A stretch of DNA of 6,402 nt from an uncultured Clostridia bacterium (GCA_937893945.1 CALCTA010000019.1:1-6402), one strand, 5' to 3'. Counted from the first letter of the stretch, positions 1 through 5,925 are shown. The notes: generated by a model from the sequence alone, not told the origin. Numbers and translations are program-made.

Positions 1-764
1 ACACTGTCGGGGATGTTGATGCTTGTAAGGCTACTGCATCCCAAGAACGCAAAATTACCAATGCTCGTAACTCTGTACCACACGTTATCATTTTCAAATA
101 CAGCGGGAATGACGAGGGTTTCGTTAGCCTCGCCTTTGTATCCAATCATTGCTCGATTTTCACTTGTTATCGTGAAATCTGTTGGGATTATGGCCTCGGT
201 ATAAGAATCGCCGCAATTACACGTGTATGTTGTATATCCCTTTTCGGTGCATGTAGGCTCTGTAACTACAGCCTTATAATCGTGTCCAATGACATCTACA
301 TAAGTATCTTTGTAGGTATCGCCGCAAGTGCAAGTATGTGTGGTATATCCTTTCTCTGTGCAATTAGGTTTTGTTACAACAGAAGTGTAGGAGTGTCCTT
401 TTTCCTTGATTATTTTAGTTTCTACCTCGCCGCAGGAACATTCGCGCTTCTCCTCACCCTTCTCGGTGCAAGTAGGCTCGATAGTGGTTTCCCATTCGCC
501 AAACTCGTGAACGTGAGGCTCGGTCTGATCGTTGCCATCATCGGTCTCTTTGCCGGTAGGGTCGTCTGTGTGGTCCGGGTCGTCGGTATGTTTGGGGTCG
601 TCTGTGTGGTCCGGGTTGTTGGTAGGTTTGGGGTCGTCTGTGAAGTCAGGTAATTCTGATAGTAGGAGATCTTCTATATTACAGGATGCAAACAGCATAG
701 TGCAGACAAGAAGAAGGGAAGTGAGCGCAAGCAAACGGCGCGCCCAAGAGTGTTGCAAGTTCAT
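1..764 (-). CDS. BspA-like surface lipoprotein with DDP and CTEKG repeats (partial, C-terminus beyond window)
   Basis: This is the N-terminal part (254 complete codons) of an exported, probably membrane-anchored surface protein. The ATG at 762-764 is preceded by AAAGGAG at good spacing. Residues 1-28 form a lipoprotein signal peptide: positive residues near 9-10, a hydrophobic core, and a lipobox L-F-A-S-C with the acylated Cys at 28. Residues 43-69 are a hydrophilic D-D-P/N-N-P spacer of period six residues. Three copies of a C-T-E-K-G-x5-C-x-C-G motif follow, with cysteines at 99/109/111, 135/145/147 and 172/182/184. From about residue 217 the sequence (IPAVF, then WYRVTSIGNFAFLGCSSLTS) is typical of the first BspA-type LRR_5 leucine-rich repeats, which probably continue past the edge. 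Such proteins are usually surface-exposed and may bind host or matrix ligands; that role is inference. The gene has its own promoter and is monocistronic as far as visible. Confidence 0.85.
   Translation of the reverse strand, partial: MNLQHSWARRLLALTSLLLVCTMLFASCNIEDLLLSELPDFTDDPKPTNNPDHTDDPKHTDDPDHTDDPTGKETDDGNDQTEPHVHEFGEWETTIEPTCTEKGEEKRECSCGEVETKIIKEKGHSYTSVVTKPNCTEKGYTTHTCTCGDTYKDTYVDVIGHDYKAVVTEPTCTEKGYTTYTCNCGDSYTEAIIPTDFTITSENRAMIGYKGEANETLVIPAVFENDNVWYRVTSIGNFAFLGCSSLTSINIPDS
210..476 (-). repeat. Three CTEKG-type Cys repeats within the lipoprotein
   Basis: Three copies encode P-[TN]-C-T-E-K-G-x5-C-x-C-G, at 429-476, 321-368 and 210-257. The start-to-start period is 36 then 37 codons. 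The cysteine pattern C-x9-C-x-C is identical in all three. The second and third copies are close (G-Y-T-T-[HY]-T-C) while the first differs (G-E-E-K-R-E-C). This motif is common in large secreted proteins of gut Clostridia. Its function is not established; metal binding or disulfide stabilisation would be guesses. Confidence 0.8.
558..638 (-). repeat. 36-bp tandem repeat encoding the DDP spacer
   Basis: On the plus strand the string GTCGTCTGTG recurs at 561, 597 and 633, an exact period of 36 bp (12 residues). Each unit holds two six-residue sub-repeats of the type D-D-P-x-x-T. The third copy is degenerate after its first 12 bases. In protein it is residues 43-69, an acidic, proline-rich, probably extended linker holding the downstream domains away from the membrane. 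The near-identity of the first two copies suggests recent duplication. Confidence 0.85.
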
Positions 765-829
765 GGTGGTTCTCCTTTATTGCTTAAACGGTTAAAAATA
801 TGTATGATCCAAAAAATCACTCAAGCATA

Positions 830-858
830 ATTATACCACTTTTAACCAATTATGAAAA
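830..858 (-). promoter_or_regulatory. Sigma-A promoter of the surface lipoprotein gene
   Basis: On the minus strand a perfect TATAAT (830-835) lies 17 bp from TTTTCA (853-858), a 4/6 match to the -35 consensus. The predicted transcription start near 823 gives a leader of about 60 bases before the ATG at 764. The -35 element sits inside the inverted repeat at 846-862. Confidence 0.6.
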
Positions 859-862
859 TTGG
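846..862. promoter_or_regulatory. Inverted repeat overlapping the -35 box, possible operator
   Basis: CCAATT and AATTGG arms of 6 bp are separated by 5 bases and bracket the -35 element of the lipoprotein promoter. Its position would suit a repressor site, but the arms are A/T-rich and short, so chance is a real alternative. Confidence 0.25.
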
Positions 863-911
863 CATAATTTACAAACTTTTGTCGCTATTTTTGTATATTG
901 TGTAAGCGAAA

Positions 912-937
912 AAGGGAAGCGGCATGCCGCTTCCCTT
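912..937 (-). terminator. Rho-independent terminator of the cotJABC operon
   Basis: This is a perfect 26-bp palindrome (left arm AAGGGAAGCGGCA) located 13 bases after the cotJC stop codon in the minus-strand direction. It is followed there by TTTTT. RNA would form a GC-rich hairpin whose innermost bases make the loop. In the plus direction it is followed by GAAGTTTTTT, so it might also stop antisense transcription, but no plus-strand gene needs it. Confidence 0.85.
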
Positions 938-950
938 GAAGTTTTTTAGG

Positions 951-1568
951 TTATCTCTGCTTACGTCCGCAGCCCTTATCAAACGAGGGGTTGCATGCGT
1001 AGAAGTTCTTGGAGTCGAGGTTATCCTGCGCAATGCGAAGAGCATCGGCGAAGCGCTGATAATGCACGATCTCGCGCTCGCGAAGGAATCTGATAGCGTC
1101 GTTGACGTCGGGATCGTCCGAGAGGCGAAGGATATTGTCGTAGGTCGTTCTCGCCTTCTGCTCGGCGGCGAGGTCCTCGTTGAGATCGGTCAGTATATCG
1201 CCCTTGACGCCGACGTATTTCATATCAAAAGGAACGCCGGATGCGGCTACGGGGTACGCGCCCGTGGTATGATCCACGAAATACGCCGCGAAGGGAGTGC
1301 CGTCTATCTGCTCAAGTGTGAGATTCTTGGTCAGCTGATGGATTATTGCCGCCACCATCTCAAGATGCGCGAGCTCCTCGGTGCCGACGTCGGTAAGGAT
1401 TCCGGTTATCTTCTCATAAGGGCAGGAATATCTCTGATGCAGATAGCGCATTGATGCGCCAAGCTCACCGTCGGGGCCACCGAGCTGAGAGATTATAATA
1501 TTTGCGAGCTTGGGGTTGGGGTTCTTTATCTTTACGGGGTACTGAAGCTTCTTATCATAGGTCCACAT
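951..1568 (-). CDS. cotJC: Spore coat protein CotJC, manganese-catalase family
   Basis: This 205-residue protein has the ferritin-like four-helix fold of the manganese catalases and is normally an inner spore-coat component. In Clostridioides difficile, relatives have been described as coat-associated Mn catalases. Candidate di-manganese ligands are all present: E35 (in G-E-L-G-A-S-M-R-Y), E65 and H68 (in E-E-L-A-H-L-E), E136 (in A-A-E-Q-K-A-R) and H169 (in R-E-R-E-I-V-H-Y). Their spacing matches the E35/E66/H69/E148/H181 set of the Lactobacillus enzyme as I remember it, so catalase activity is plausible. The length is close to Bacillus CotJC. The C-terminal tail (from about residue 183) contains two cysteines. 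The ATG is preceded by AAAGGAG and lies 18 bases after the cotJB stop. It is the last gene of the operon, ahead of a strong hairpin. Confidence 0.95.
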   Translation of the reverse strand: MWTYDKKLQYPVKIKNPNPKLANIIISQLGGPDGELGASMRYLHQRYSCPYEKITGILTDVGTEELAHLEMVAAIIHQLTKNLTLEQIDGTPFAAYFVDHTTGAYPVAASGVPFDMKYVGVKGDILTDLNEDLAAEQKARTTYDNILRLSDDPDVNDAIRFLREREIVHYQRFADALRIAQDNLDSKNFYACNPSFDKGCGRKQR

Positions 1569-1586
1569 AGCTTATCTCCTTTTTTA

Positions 1587-1928
1587 TCAAACGTTGGCTT
1601 CGTATTCCCAGGGCCACGGGGAATTCGTCCAGTTCCATTCGTCCGAATAGTTGCTCATTGCCGTCATCGGCACGCCCATCGCGTTAAGCTTTGCGAGAAG
1701 TCCGTCGCGCTCACTAAGGAGCTTCTTGTAGTGCGCCAAAGCCGCCTTGCACTCGGGGTACGCGTCAAGGTAGAGAATAGTGTCAACGAGCGCGAACTCT
1801 ACCTTCTGAAGTCTTTTCTTGAGCATCTCAGCACTTCCGTTATAGTCGGGAGCACCTCCGTTGCCGCCACCAGCGCTGTTGCAGGGGCAGGAATTATCTC
1901 TTCTGTATCTGTTCATACGGTTGTTCAC
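1587..1928 (-). CDS. cotJB: Spore coat protein CotJB with N-terminal extension
   Basis: This is a 113-residue CotJB-family protein, a small coat component needed together with CotJC for assembly in Bacillus. The family core covers about residues 35-108: an amphipathic helix (M-L-K-K-R-L-Q-K-V-E-F-A-L-V-D), L-Y-L-D-A-Y-P-E, a second helix, and the hallmark tryptophan-rich end N-W-T-N-S-P-W-P-W-E. About 34 residues precede the core, Gly/Asn-rich with a C-P-C pair at 14-16; usual family members have only a short N-terminus. The start is GTG at 1926-1928, supported by AGGAGG nine bases upstream. The next ATG (residue 5) is too far from that site. GTG overlaps the cotJA stop as GTGA, implying translational coupling. 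Confidence 0.92.
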   Translation of the reverse strand: MNNRMNRYRRDNSCPCNSAGGGNGGAPDYNGSAEMLKKRLQKVEFALVDTILYLDAYPECKAALAHYKKLLSERDGLLAKLNAMGVPMTAMSNYSDEWNWTNSPWPWEYEANV

Positions 1929-2236
1929 TGCATCCGTCCTCCTCTCTCAAGTCTTCTTCCGTGGAAGTCAAGGTCAAGCTCCTTGAAGATAGTGCCTTGC
2001 TTGTGAGCTGTGTCAAGGTCGTAAAGCTCCTCAAAGCTCTGAAGGGGAGCATAGACTGATGCGAGAGGATAGCCGTGAAGTCCGAACGAGGCAGAGCTGC
2101 TTCTGTCGCTGCCGTCGCACGAGGGCTTTGATCTGCCACTGTCTGTAAGCGGCATGTTGCCTCGTCCGTCGGTCATCATACGGAGCAGAGCCTCGCTACA
2201 GCCCTCTCTTGTGATAAAATTGTCGTCTTTATACAT
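1925..2236 (-). CDS. cotJA: Spore coat-associated protein CotJA
   Basis: This 103-residue protein is identified by the CotJA core at about residues 57-93: P-L-A-S-V-Y-A-P-L-Q-S-F-E-E-L-Y-D-L-D-T-A, then G-T-I-F-K-E-L-D. In Bacillus the cotJ operon is expressed in the mother cell and its products join the inner coat. The N-terminal part (1-32, with F-I-T-R-E-G-C-S-E-A-L-L) and a Ser/Gly-rich linker (33-55) make it longer than the compact Bacillus form. I chose the ATG at 2234-2236 because GAAAGG lies ten bases upstream (2247-2252). An in-frame ATG at 2273-2275 would add 13 residues but has no ribosome binding site. It is first in the operon and overlaps cotJB by four bases. Confidence 0.9.
   Translation of the reverse strand: MYKDDNFITREGCSEALLRMMTDGRGNMPLTDSGRSKPSCDGSDRSSSASFGLHGYPLASVYAPLQSFEELYDLDTAHKQGTIFKELDLDFHGRRLERGGRMQ
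1938..1943 (-). promoter_or_regulatory. Ribosome binding site fixing the cotJB GTG start
   Basis: AGGAGG lies within the end of cotJA, nine bases before GTG at 1926-1928. An ATG five bases after it is in the cotJA frame (Met-Gln-stop) and cannot start cotJB. This decides the unusual GTG start. Confidence 0.7.
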
Positions 2237-2293
2237 CGCAATCAAACCTTTCTGTTGTAGTTTAAGAGAGCGCATGAATGTCGCTCTATAGTT

Positions 2294-2301
2294 ATAATAT
2301 G
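2294..2301 (-). promoter_or_regulatory. Possible sporulation-type -10 element upstream of cotJA
   Basis: CATATTAT on the minus strand resembles the CATA-leading -10 of mother-cell sigma-E promoters (6 of 8 positions). It lies about 60 bases before the cotJA start. I could not find a convincing -35 partner, so this is tentative. Sigma-E control is expected from Bacillus subtilis cotJ but is not proved here. Confidence 0.25.
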
Positions 2302-2372
2302 CTTTTGAGGAGTAGATGGCTATGGCGAAGGAGAAAAATGTAATAATTAAACTATAAAAAATCCAAAAGCTA

Positions 2373-2401
2373 TTGACAAAGAGGGGAAAGTGTGGTATTA
2401 T
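2373..2401 (+). promoter_or_regulatory. Strong sigma-A promoter of the amino acid ABC importer
   Basis: Consensus TTGACA (2373-2378) and TATTAT (2396-2401, 5/6) are separated by exactly 17 bp. An A/T-rich tract (about 2334-2362) lies directly upstream and could act as an UP element. Predicted transcription start is near 2408, giving a leader of about 48 bases, too short for a typical riboswitch or T-box. This fits high expression of the binding protein. Confidence 0.85.
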
Positions 2402-2455
2402 TGTAGCGTAGTAACGCGGTAAAGTGATAAAGCGCGTTTAAGAAAGGGAAAAATC

Positions 2456-3250
2456 ATGAAAAAAATTATTGCACTTTTGATGGCTTTGGTTATTTGCGTA
2501 GGCGCTATGGCGGCTTTTTCGTCCTGTAACAAGGAAAAGGAGACACTCGTTTGCGGTGTAACTATATTTGAAAATATGAATGAGGTTGACGAGAACGGCA
2601 ACTGGACCGGCTTTGAGAGCGAATTTGCTATGGAAGTCGGCAAGCTTATCGATATGGAAGTTAAATTCCAGGAGATCGACTGGACACAGAAGTACTCCGA
2701 GCTTAATTCCGGCAAGATCGATTGCATCTGGAACGGCTTTACCGCTAACTCCTCTGATGACGGTATCGAGAGAAAGGACCTCGTTGACTTCTCTTACACC
2801 TACATGCTCAATCAGCAGTGTGTTGTCGTAAAGGCAGAGAACCTCGAGCAGTATCAGAGCGAGGCTGACCTCGTTGGCAAGACCGCTGCAGTTGAGGGCG
2901 GAAGCGCAGGTGCGGCTTACGCTAAGGACGCTGTAGGTGAGGGTGGCAAGCTCGTTGAATTCCCCGCACAGAACAACGCATTCCTTGAGGTAAAGTCGGG
3001 AACATCTAACTTTGCTGTTGTTGACATCCTTCTCGCAAAGAATATCTGCGGCAACGGCGACTTTAAGGATCTCGTTATCGTTGAGAAGATCGAGCTTCCT
3101 GCTGAGTACTACGCAGTTGGCTTCAAGAAGGGAAGCGACCTTACCGCTAAGGTAAACGATGCTATCAAGACTCTTGACGAGAACGGAAAGCTTCTTGAGC
3201 TTGCAAAAAAGTACAAGCTTGAGAACAGCCTCAAGGTAAGCTACGAATAA
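2456..3250 (+). CDS. Amino acid ABC transporter, substrate-binding lipoprotein (family 3)
   Basis: This 264-residue extracellular solute receptor would capture an amino acid and deliver it to the membrane permease encoded next. Residues 1-24 are a lipoprotein signal (M-K-K, hydrophobic stretch, A-A-F-S-S-C with acylated Cys24). The mature part has the family-3 two-lobe pattern: the N-W-T-G-F-E-S-E-F-A strand-helix near 49-58, W-N-G-F-T at 92-96, then E-R-K-D-L-V-D-F-S, where R106 is in the position that normally binds the ligand alpha-carboxylate. G-K-T-A-A-V-E-G-G-S-A at 141-151 starts the second lobe, and D190 is in the position that usually holds the alpha-amino group. The polar amino acid specificity cannot be decided by eye. 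AAAGGGAA (2443-2450) precedes the ATG. Confidence 0.92.
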   Translation: MKKIIALLMALVICVGAMAAFSSCNKEKETLVCGVTIFENMNEVDENGNWTGFESEFAMEVGKLIDMEVKFQEIDWTQKYSELNSGKIDCIWNGFTANSSDDGIERKDLVDFSYTYMLNQQCVVVKAENLEQYQSEADLVGKTAAVEGGSAGAAYAKDAVGEGGKLVEFPAQNNAFLEVKSGTSNFAVVDILLAKNICGNGDFKDLVIVEKIELPAEYYAVGFKKGSDLTAKVNDAIKTLDENGKLLELAKKYKLENSLKVSYE

Positions 3251-3284
3251 TAAAGCGGCAAGATTTTAAGGATATACTCGCAAA

Positions 3285-3926
3285 ATGCAGTTTTGGGAAA
3301 TTACTCTGAAGCTCCTTGAGGGACTTCAAACGACAACTCTGATATTCATTCTCACGCTGGTGATGGCGCTTCCGCTCGGACTTATCATCTCGTTTGGCTC
3401 GATGTCGAAATTCAAGCCTTTAGCCTTCGTAACCAAGGTATTCGTGTGGATAATCCGCGGCGTTCCGCTGATGCTTCAGATATTCGTTGTCTTCTACGTT
3501 CCGGGCTTTTTCGGTTGGACCTTGCTTGACAGATTTCCGTCGGTTATCGTGGCGTTCGTTATCAACTACGCCTGCTATTTCTCCGAGATATACAGAGGTG
3601 GAATAGAGAGCATACCGAAGGGACAGTACGAGGCGGGACAGGTGCTCGGAATGAAGAAGAGCGAGGTCTTCTTCAAGGTAATACTTATGCAGGTGGTCAA
3701 GCGCATACTTCCGCCTATGTCAAACGAGGTCATCACGCTCGTTAAGGATACCGCTCTTGCCAGAGTTATAATGGTAGTTGAGCTGCTCAAGGCGGCAGAG
3801 AACTACGCCGCTTACGGCATTATCTGGCCGATGTTCTACACCGCAGTATTCTACCTCATATACGTCGGTCTCCTCACGCTCCTTTTCGGATTTTTCGAGA
3901 AGAAGCTGTCATATTACAAGATATAG
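3285..3926 (+). CDS. Amino acid ABC transporter permease (HisM/GlnP type)
   Basis: This 213-residue inner-membrane permease probably forms a homodimer, since only one permease gene is present. It shows the His/Glu/Gln/Arg permease pattern: Q-T-T-T-L-I-F in the first membrane segment (about 14-38), R-G-V-P-L-M-L-Q (58-65) entering the second (about 48-72), N-Y-A-C-Y-F-S-E-I-Y-R-G-G-I (94-107), and the cytoplasmic EAA loop E-A-G-Q-V-L-G-M (116-123) that docks on the ATPase. V-K-D-T-A-L-A follows at 153-159, and a last membrane helix covers about 180-203. Length is normal. The ATG has AAGGAT 11 bases upstream and follows the binding-protein stop by 34 bases. Its stop codon overlaps the ribosome binding site of the ATPase gene. 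Confidence 0.93.
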   Translation: MQFWEITLKLLEGLQTTTLIFILTLVMALPLGLIISFGSMSKFKPLAFVTKVFVWIIRGVPLMLQIFVVFYVPGFFGWTLLDRFPSVIVAFVINYACYFSEIYRGGIESIPKGQYEAGQVLGMKKSEVFFKVILMQVVKRILPPMSNEVITLVKDTALARVIMVVELLKAAENYAAYGIIWPMFYTAVFYLIYVGLLTLLFGFFEKKLSYYKI

Positions 3927-3936
3927 GAGGCGCGAT

Positions 3937-4689
3937 ATGGCATTTTTACAGATAAACGGACTTAAGAAAAGCTTTGGAAGCGTTGAGGTGCTTAAGGGAA
4001 TAGACCTCTCGCTCGAGAAGGGGCAGGTGCTTTCTATAATCGGCCCTTCGGGAAGCGGTAAGACCACGCTTCTGCGCTGCCTTAACAATCTTGAGGAGGC
4101 AGATGGCGGCGAGGTGTGGATAGACGGACAGAAGCGAGAGCTTGTCGGCGGCAAGACCTTCGGGCTTGTGTTCCAGTCCTTCAACCTGTTTCCTCAATAT
4201 ACGGCTATTGAAAACCTGACGCTCGCGCCAAAGCTTCGCGCTAAGGAGAAGGTCAAGAAGCAGAAGCTCGGACACGATGCTCTCAAGGCTGAATACGAGG
4301 CTATAAACAAGAGGGCAGAGGAGCTTTTGGCGACGGTTGGACTATCTGAGAAAAGGGATTTCTACCCTTGTCAGCTTTCGGGCGGTCAGCAGCAGAGAGT
4401 TTCTATAGCGAGAGCTCTTATGATGCATCCCGACGTGCTTTTCTTCGACGAGCCGACGAGCGCGCTCGACCCTGAGATAACGGGCGAGGTGCTCAAGGTA
4501 ATCAAGGAGCTTGCGGCGCTTGATATGACTATGGTCATCATCACTCACGAGATGAGATTTGCTCACGACGTATCGGATAAGATAGTCTTTATGGACGGTG
4601 GCGTCATCGCCGCAGAGGGCACTCCCGAGGAGGTATTCTCAAGCGGCAACGAGAGGCTTCAGGAATTTCTCTCTGCCTTTAACGGATAA
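3937..4689 (+). CDS. Amino acid ABC transporter ATP-binding protein (GlnQ/HisP type)
   Basis: This 250-residue ATPase powers the importer. All nucleotide-binding motifs are intact: Walker A G-P-S-G-S-G-K-T-T (36-44), Q-loop Q80 in V-F-Q-S-F-N-L-F, signature L-S-G-G-Q-Q-Q-R (147-154), Walker B V-L-F-F-D-E-P (167-173), D-loop S-A-L-D and H-loop H204. Between the Q-loop and the signature is a Lys-rich, charged segment (about 99-129) roughly 20 residues longer than in the E. coli homologues as I remember them. I chose the ATG at 3937 because AGGAGG (3925-3930) precedes it by six bases. Longer in-frame starts overlap the permease heavily and would add unrelated residues. It is the third and last gene of the operon. 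Confidence 0.95.
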   Translation: MAFLQINGLKKSFGSVEVLKGIDLSLEKGQVLSIIGPSGSGKTTLLRCLNNLEEADGGEVWIDGQKRELVGGKTFGLVFQSFNLFPQYTAIENLTLAPKLRAKEKVKKQKLGHDALKAEYEAINKRAEELLATVGLSEKRDFYPCQLSGGQQQRVSIARALMMHPDVLFFDEPTSALDPEITGEVLKVIKELAALDMTMVIITHEMRFAHDVSDKIVFMDGGVIAAEGTPEEVFSSGNERLQEFLSAFNG

Positions 4690-4692
4690 AAT

Positions 4693-4731
4693 AAAAAACT
4701 CACCAAAAGCCACGCTTTTGGTGAGTTTTTT
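4693..4731. terminator. Bidirectional rho-independent terminator between convergent operons
   Basis: This hairpin has an 18-bp perfect stem including its flanking A and T tracts. The core is CTCACCAAAAGC, the loop CAC (4711-4713), the other arm GCTTTTGGTGAG, then TTTTTT. Because the left arm begins with six A residues, the minus-strand transcript also ends in a U run. It lies 3 bases after the ATPase stop codon and 2 bases after the stop of the convergent phosphatase gene, so both operons share it. Confidence 0.93.
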
Positions 4732-4733
4732 CG

Positions 4734-5357
4734 TTATTTAAGATGCTCGGGGAGATGCGAGCGCTCGCCCGTAAGTATAAATCTTGCCTGACCGTTTTCG
4801 TATTCAACGACGGTAATCGATGCGTTGCCGACGGGACTTACTCGGGACAGTTCTTTTATCGGATATCCGAGCAGGGCGCATATCATAGCGCGTATCGTGC
4901 CGCCGTGTGAGACCACGAGGACGGTCTCTCCGTCGTGCTTCTCGGCAATTTTCATAAGTCCGTCAATAGCGCGCCTTGCGGTCTCCTCAAAGCTCTCGCC
5001 GCCGGGAAATCTGAACTCTCCGACAACGCTTCTGTACGAGCGTATATCCTCGGGGTAGTTCTTCTCAACGTCTGCTATCATCTGAAGCGTCCACTCTCCG
5101 ACGTCAACCTCACGGAAGGCGGCGTCTTTGTTGATGGGGAGCGAGAATCGTCTTGCAAATGGCTCTGCGGTCATGACGGCTCTTGAGAGGTCGCTTGAAT
5201 AGATAGCGTCAAGGCGGTATTCTGCCGCAACTCGCTCGGCTGTGGCCTCAGCCTGCTCGATGCCGATAGGTTCAAGATTTGACTCGTGCTGACCTTGATA
5301 TTTCTTTAGTCTGTTGAAATCGGTAAGTCCGTGGCGGACTATTATAAATCTGACCAT
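4734..5357 (-). CDS. Histidine phosphatase family protein (phosphoglycerate mutase-like)
   Basis: This is a 207-residue cytoplasmic phosphohydrolase of the histidine phosphatase superfamily, cofactor-independent small-branch type (PhoE/GpmB/CobC-like). The catalytic set is intact: the R-H-G motif with nucleophile H9, R59 in S-S-D-L-S-R-A binding phosphate, the proton donor E83 in F-R-E-V-D-V-G-E-W, and H151 in S-H-G-G-T-I-R. The substrate cannot be told from sequence; relatives act on sugar phosphates, phosphoglycerate or alpha-ribazole phosphate. No cobalamin genes are in view, so CobC is not favoured. AAGGAG lies 11 bases upstream of the ATG. The gene follows the pyrophosphatase gene by 31 bases and is probably transcribed from its promoter. 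Confidence 0.9.
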   Translation of the reverse strand: MVRFIIVRHGLTDFNRLKKYQGQHESNLEPIGIEQAEATAERVAAEYRLDAIYSSDLSRAVMTAEPFARRFSLPINKDAAFREVDVGEWTLQMIADVEKNYPEDIRSYRSVVGEFRFPGGESFEETARRAIDGLMKIAEKHDGETVLVVSHGGTIRAMICALLGYPIKELSRVSPVGNASITVVEYENGQARFILTGERSHLPEHLK

Positions 5358-5388
5358 TTGCGGTGGCGCTCCTTATTGGTGAATGGGC

Positions 5389-5925
5389 TTAGTTCTTTAC
5401 GAATTTACGGTTGTAGCTCTCAATGCACTCTGCAACGATGCGCTTGGCGTCAGCCGCGTCAAGCAGCTCCTTGACGGCTGTTTGCTTGTTCTCAAGCTGC
5501 TTATAGACAGAGAAGAAATGCATTATTTCGTCAAATATGTGGGGCGGAAGCTCGTCGATTGAGCGTATGTAATTATAGGTGGGGTCCGAGAAGGGAACGG
5601 CGATTATCTTATCGTCTATAGCGCCGCCGTCGAGCATTCGCATAACGCCAATGGGCATAACGCGGATAAGCGTCATGGGAAGGATCTCCTGAGTACAGAT
5701 GACAAGCACGTCGAGCGGGTCTCCGTCATCGGCATAGGTGCGGGGAATAAAGCCGTAGTTTGCGGGATAGTGGGTAGACGTATAGAGGATTCGGTCGAGG
5801 ATTATATATCCCGTCTCCTTGTCAAGCTCGTATTTTTTCTTGCTACCCTTTGATATTTCAATTACGCAGATAAAGTCCTTCGGCGCAATTCTTTTTGGAG
5901 AAATATCGTGCCAGATATTGGACAT
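5389..5925 (-). CDS. ppa: Inorganic pyrophosphatase, family I
   Basis: This 178-residue soluble enzyme hydrolyses pyrophosphate to two phosphates, pulling biosynthetic reactions forward. It has the full family-I active site. The numbers here run about two above the E. coli set as I remember it, except the last pair: E23, K31, E33, R45, Y53, Y57, the signature D-G-D-P-L-D-V-L with D67/D69/D72, then D99, D104, K106, and Y141-K142. Length matches bacterial hexameric enzymes. The ATG at 5923-5925 has a strong AAGGAGGGG five bases upstream. It is first of a two-gene unit with the histidine phosphatase. Family I is less usual than family II or membrane pyrophosphatases in some Clostridia, but not exceptional. 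Confidence 0.95.
   Translation of the reverse strand: MSNIWHDISPKRIAPKDFICVIEISKGSKKKYELDKETGYIILDRILYTSTHYPANYGFIPRTYADDGDPLDVLVICTQEILPMTLIRVMPIGVMRMLDGGAIDDKIIAVPFSDPTYNYIRSIDELPPHIFDEIMHFFSVYKQLENKQTAVKELLDAADAKRIVAECIESYNRKFVKN

Noticed and set aside
282..795. Two plus-strand open frames with valine/glycine-rich repeats
   Set aside because: They are antisense to the lipoprotein gene, and their repeats are just the other-strand reading of the 36-bp DDP repeat.
924..1454. Long plus-strand open frame of 176 codons opposite cotJC
   Set aside because: It lies almost wholly antisense to cotJC, which has clear family motifs. It has no convincing ribosome binding site and its product resembles no family I know. 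It is an antisense shadow of GC-rich codons.
2237..2275. Upstream ATG for cotJA at 2273-2275
   Set aside because: It has no ribosome binding site and lies close to the possible -10 element. The ATG at 2234-2236 has GAAAGG at correct spacing and starts the conserved-looking sequence.
2414..2437. ACGCG/CGCGT inverted repeat in the importer leader
   Set aside because: Five-bp arms with a 14-base loop are expected by chance; no riboswitch or T-box signature is present in this short leader.
2237..2455. Intergenic region between cotJA and the importer examined for a small gene or RNA
   Set aside because: Apart from the two divergent promoters and leader sequences I saw no open frame with a ribosome binding site and no stable structure.
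3778..3936. Longer start for the ATPase gene giving 53 extra residues
   Set aside because: The extra part overlaps the permease in another frame, is Ser/Arg-rich nonsense, and the ATG at 3937 has an ideal AGGAGG.
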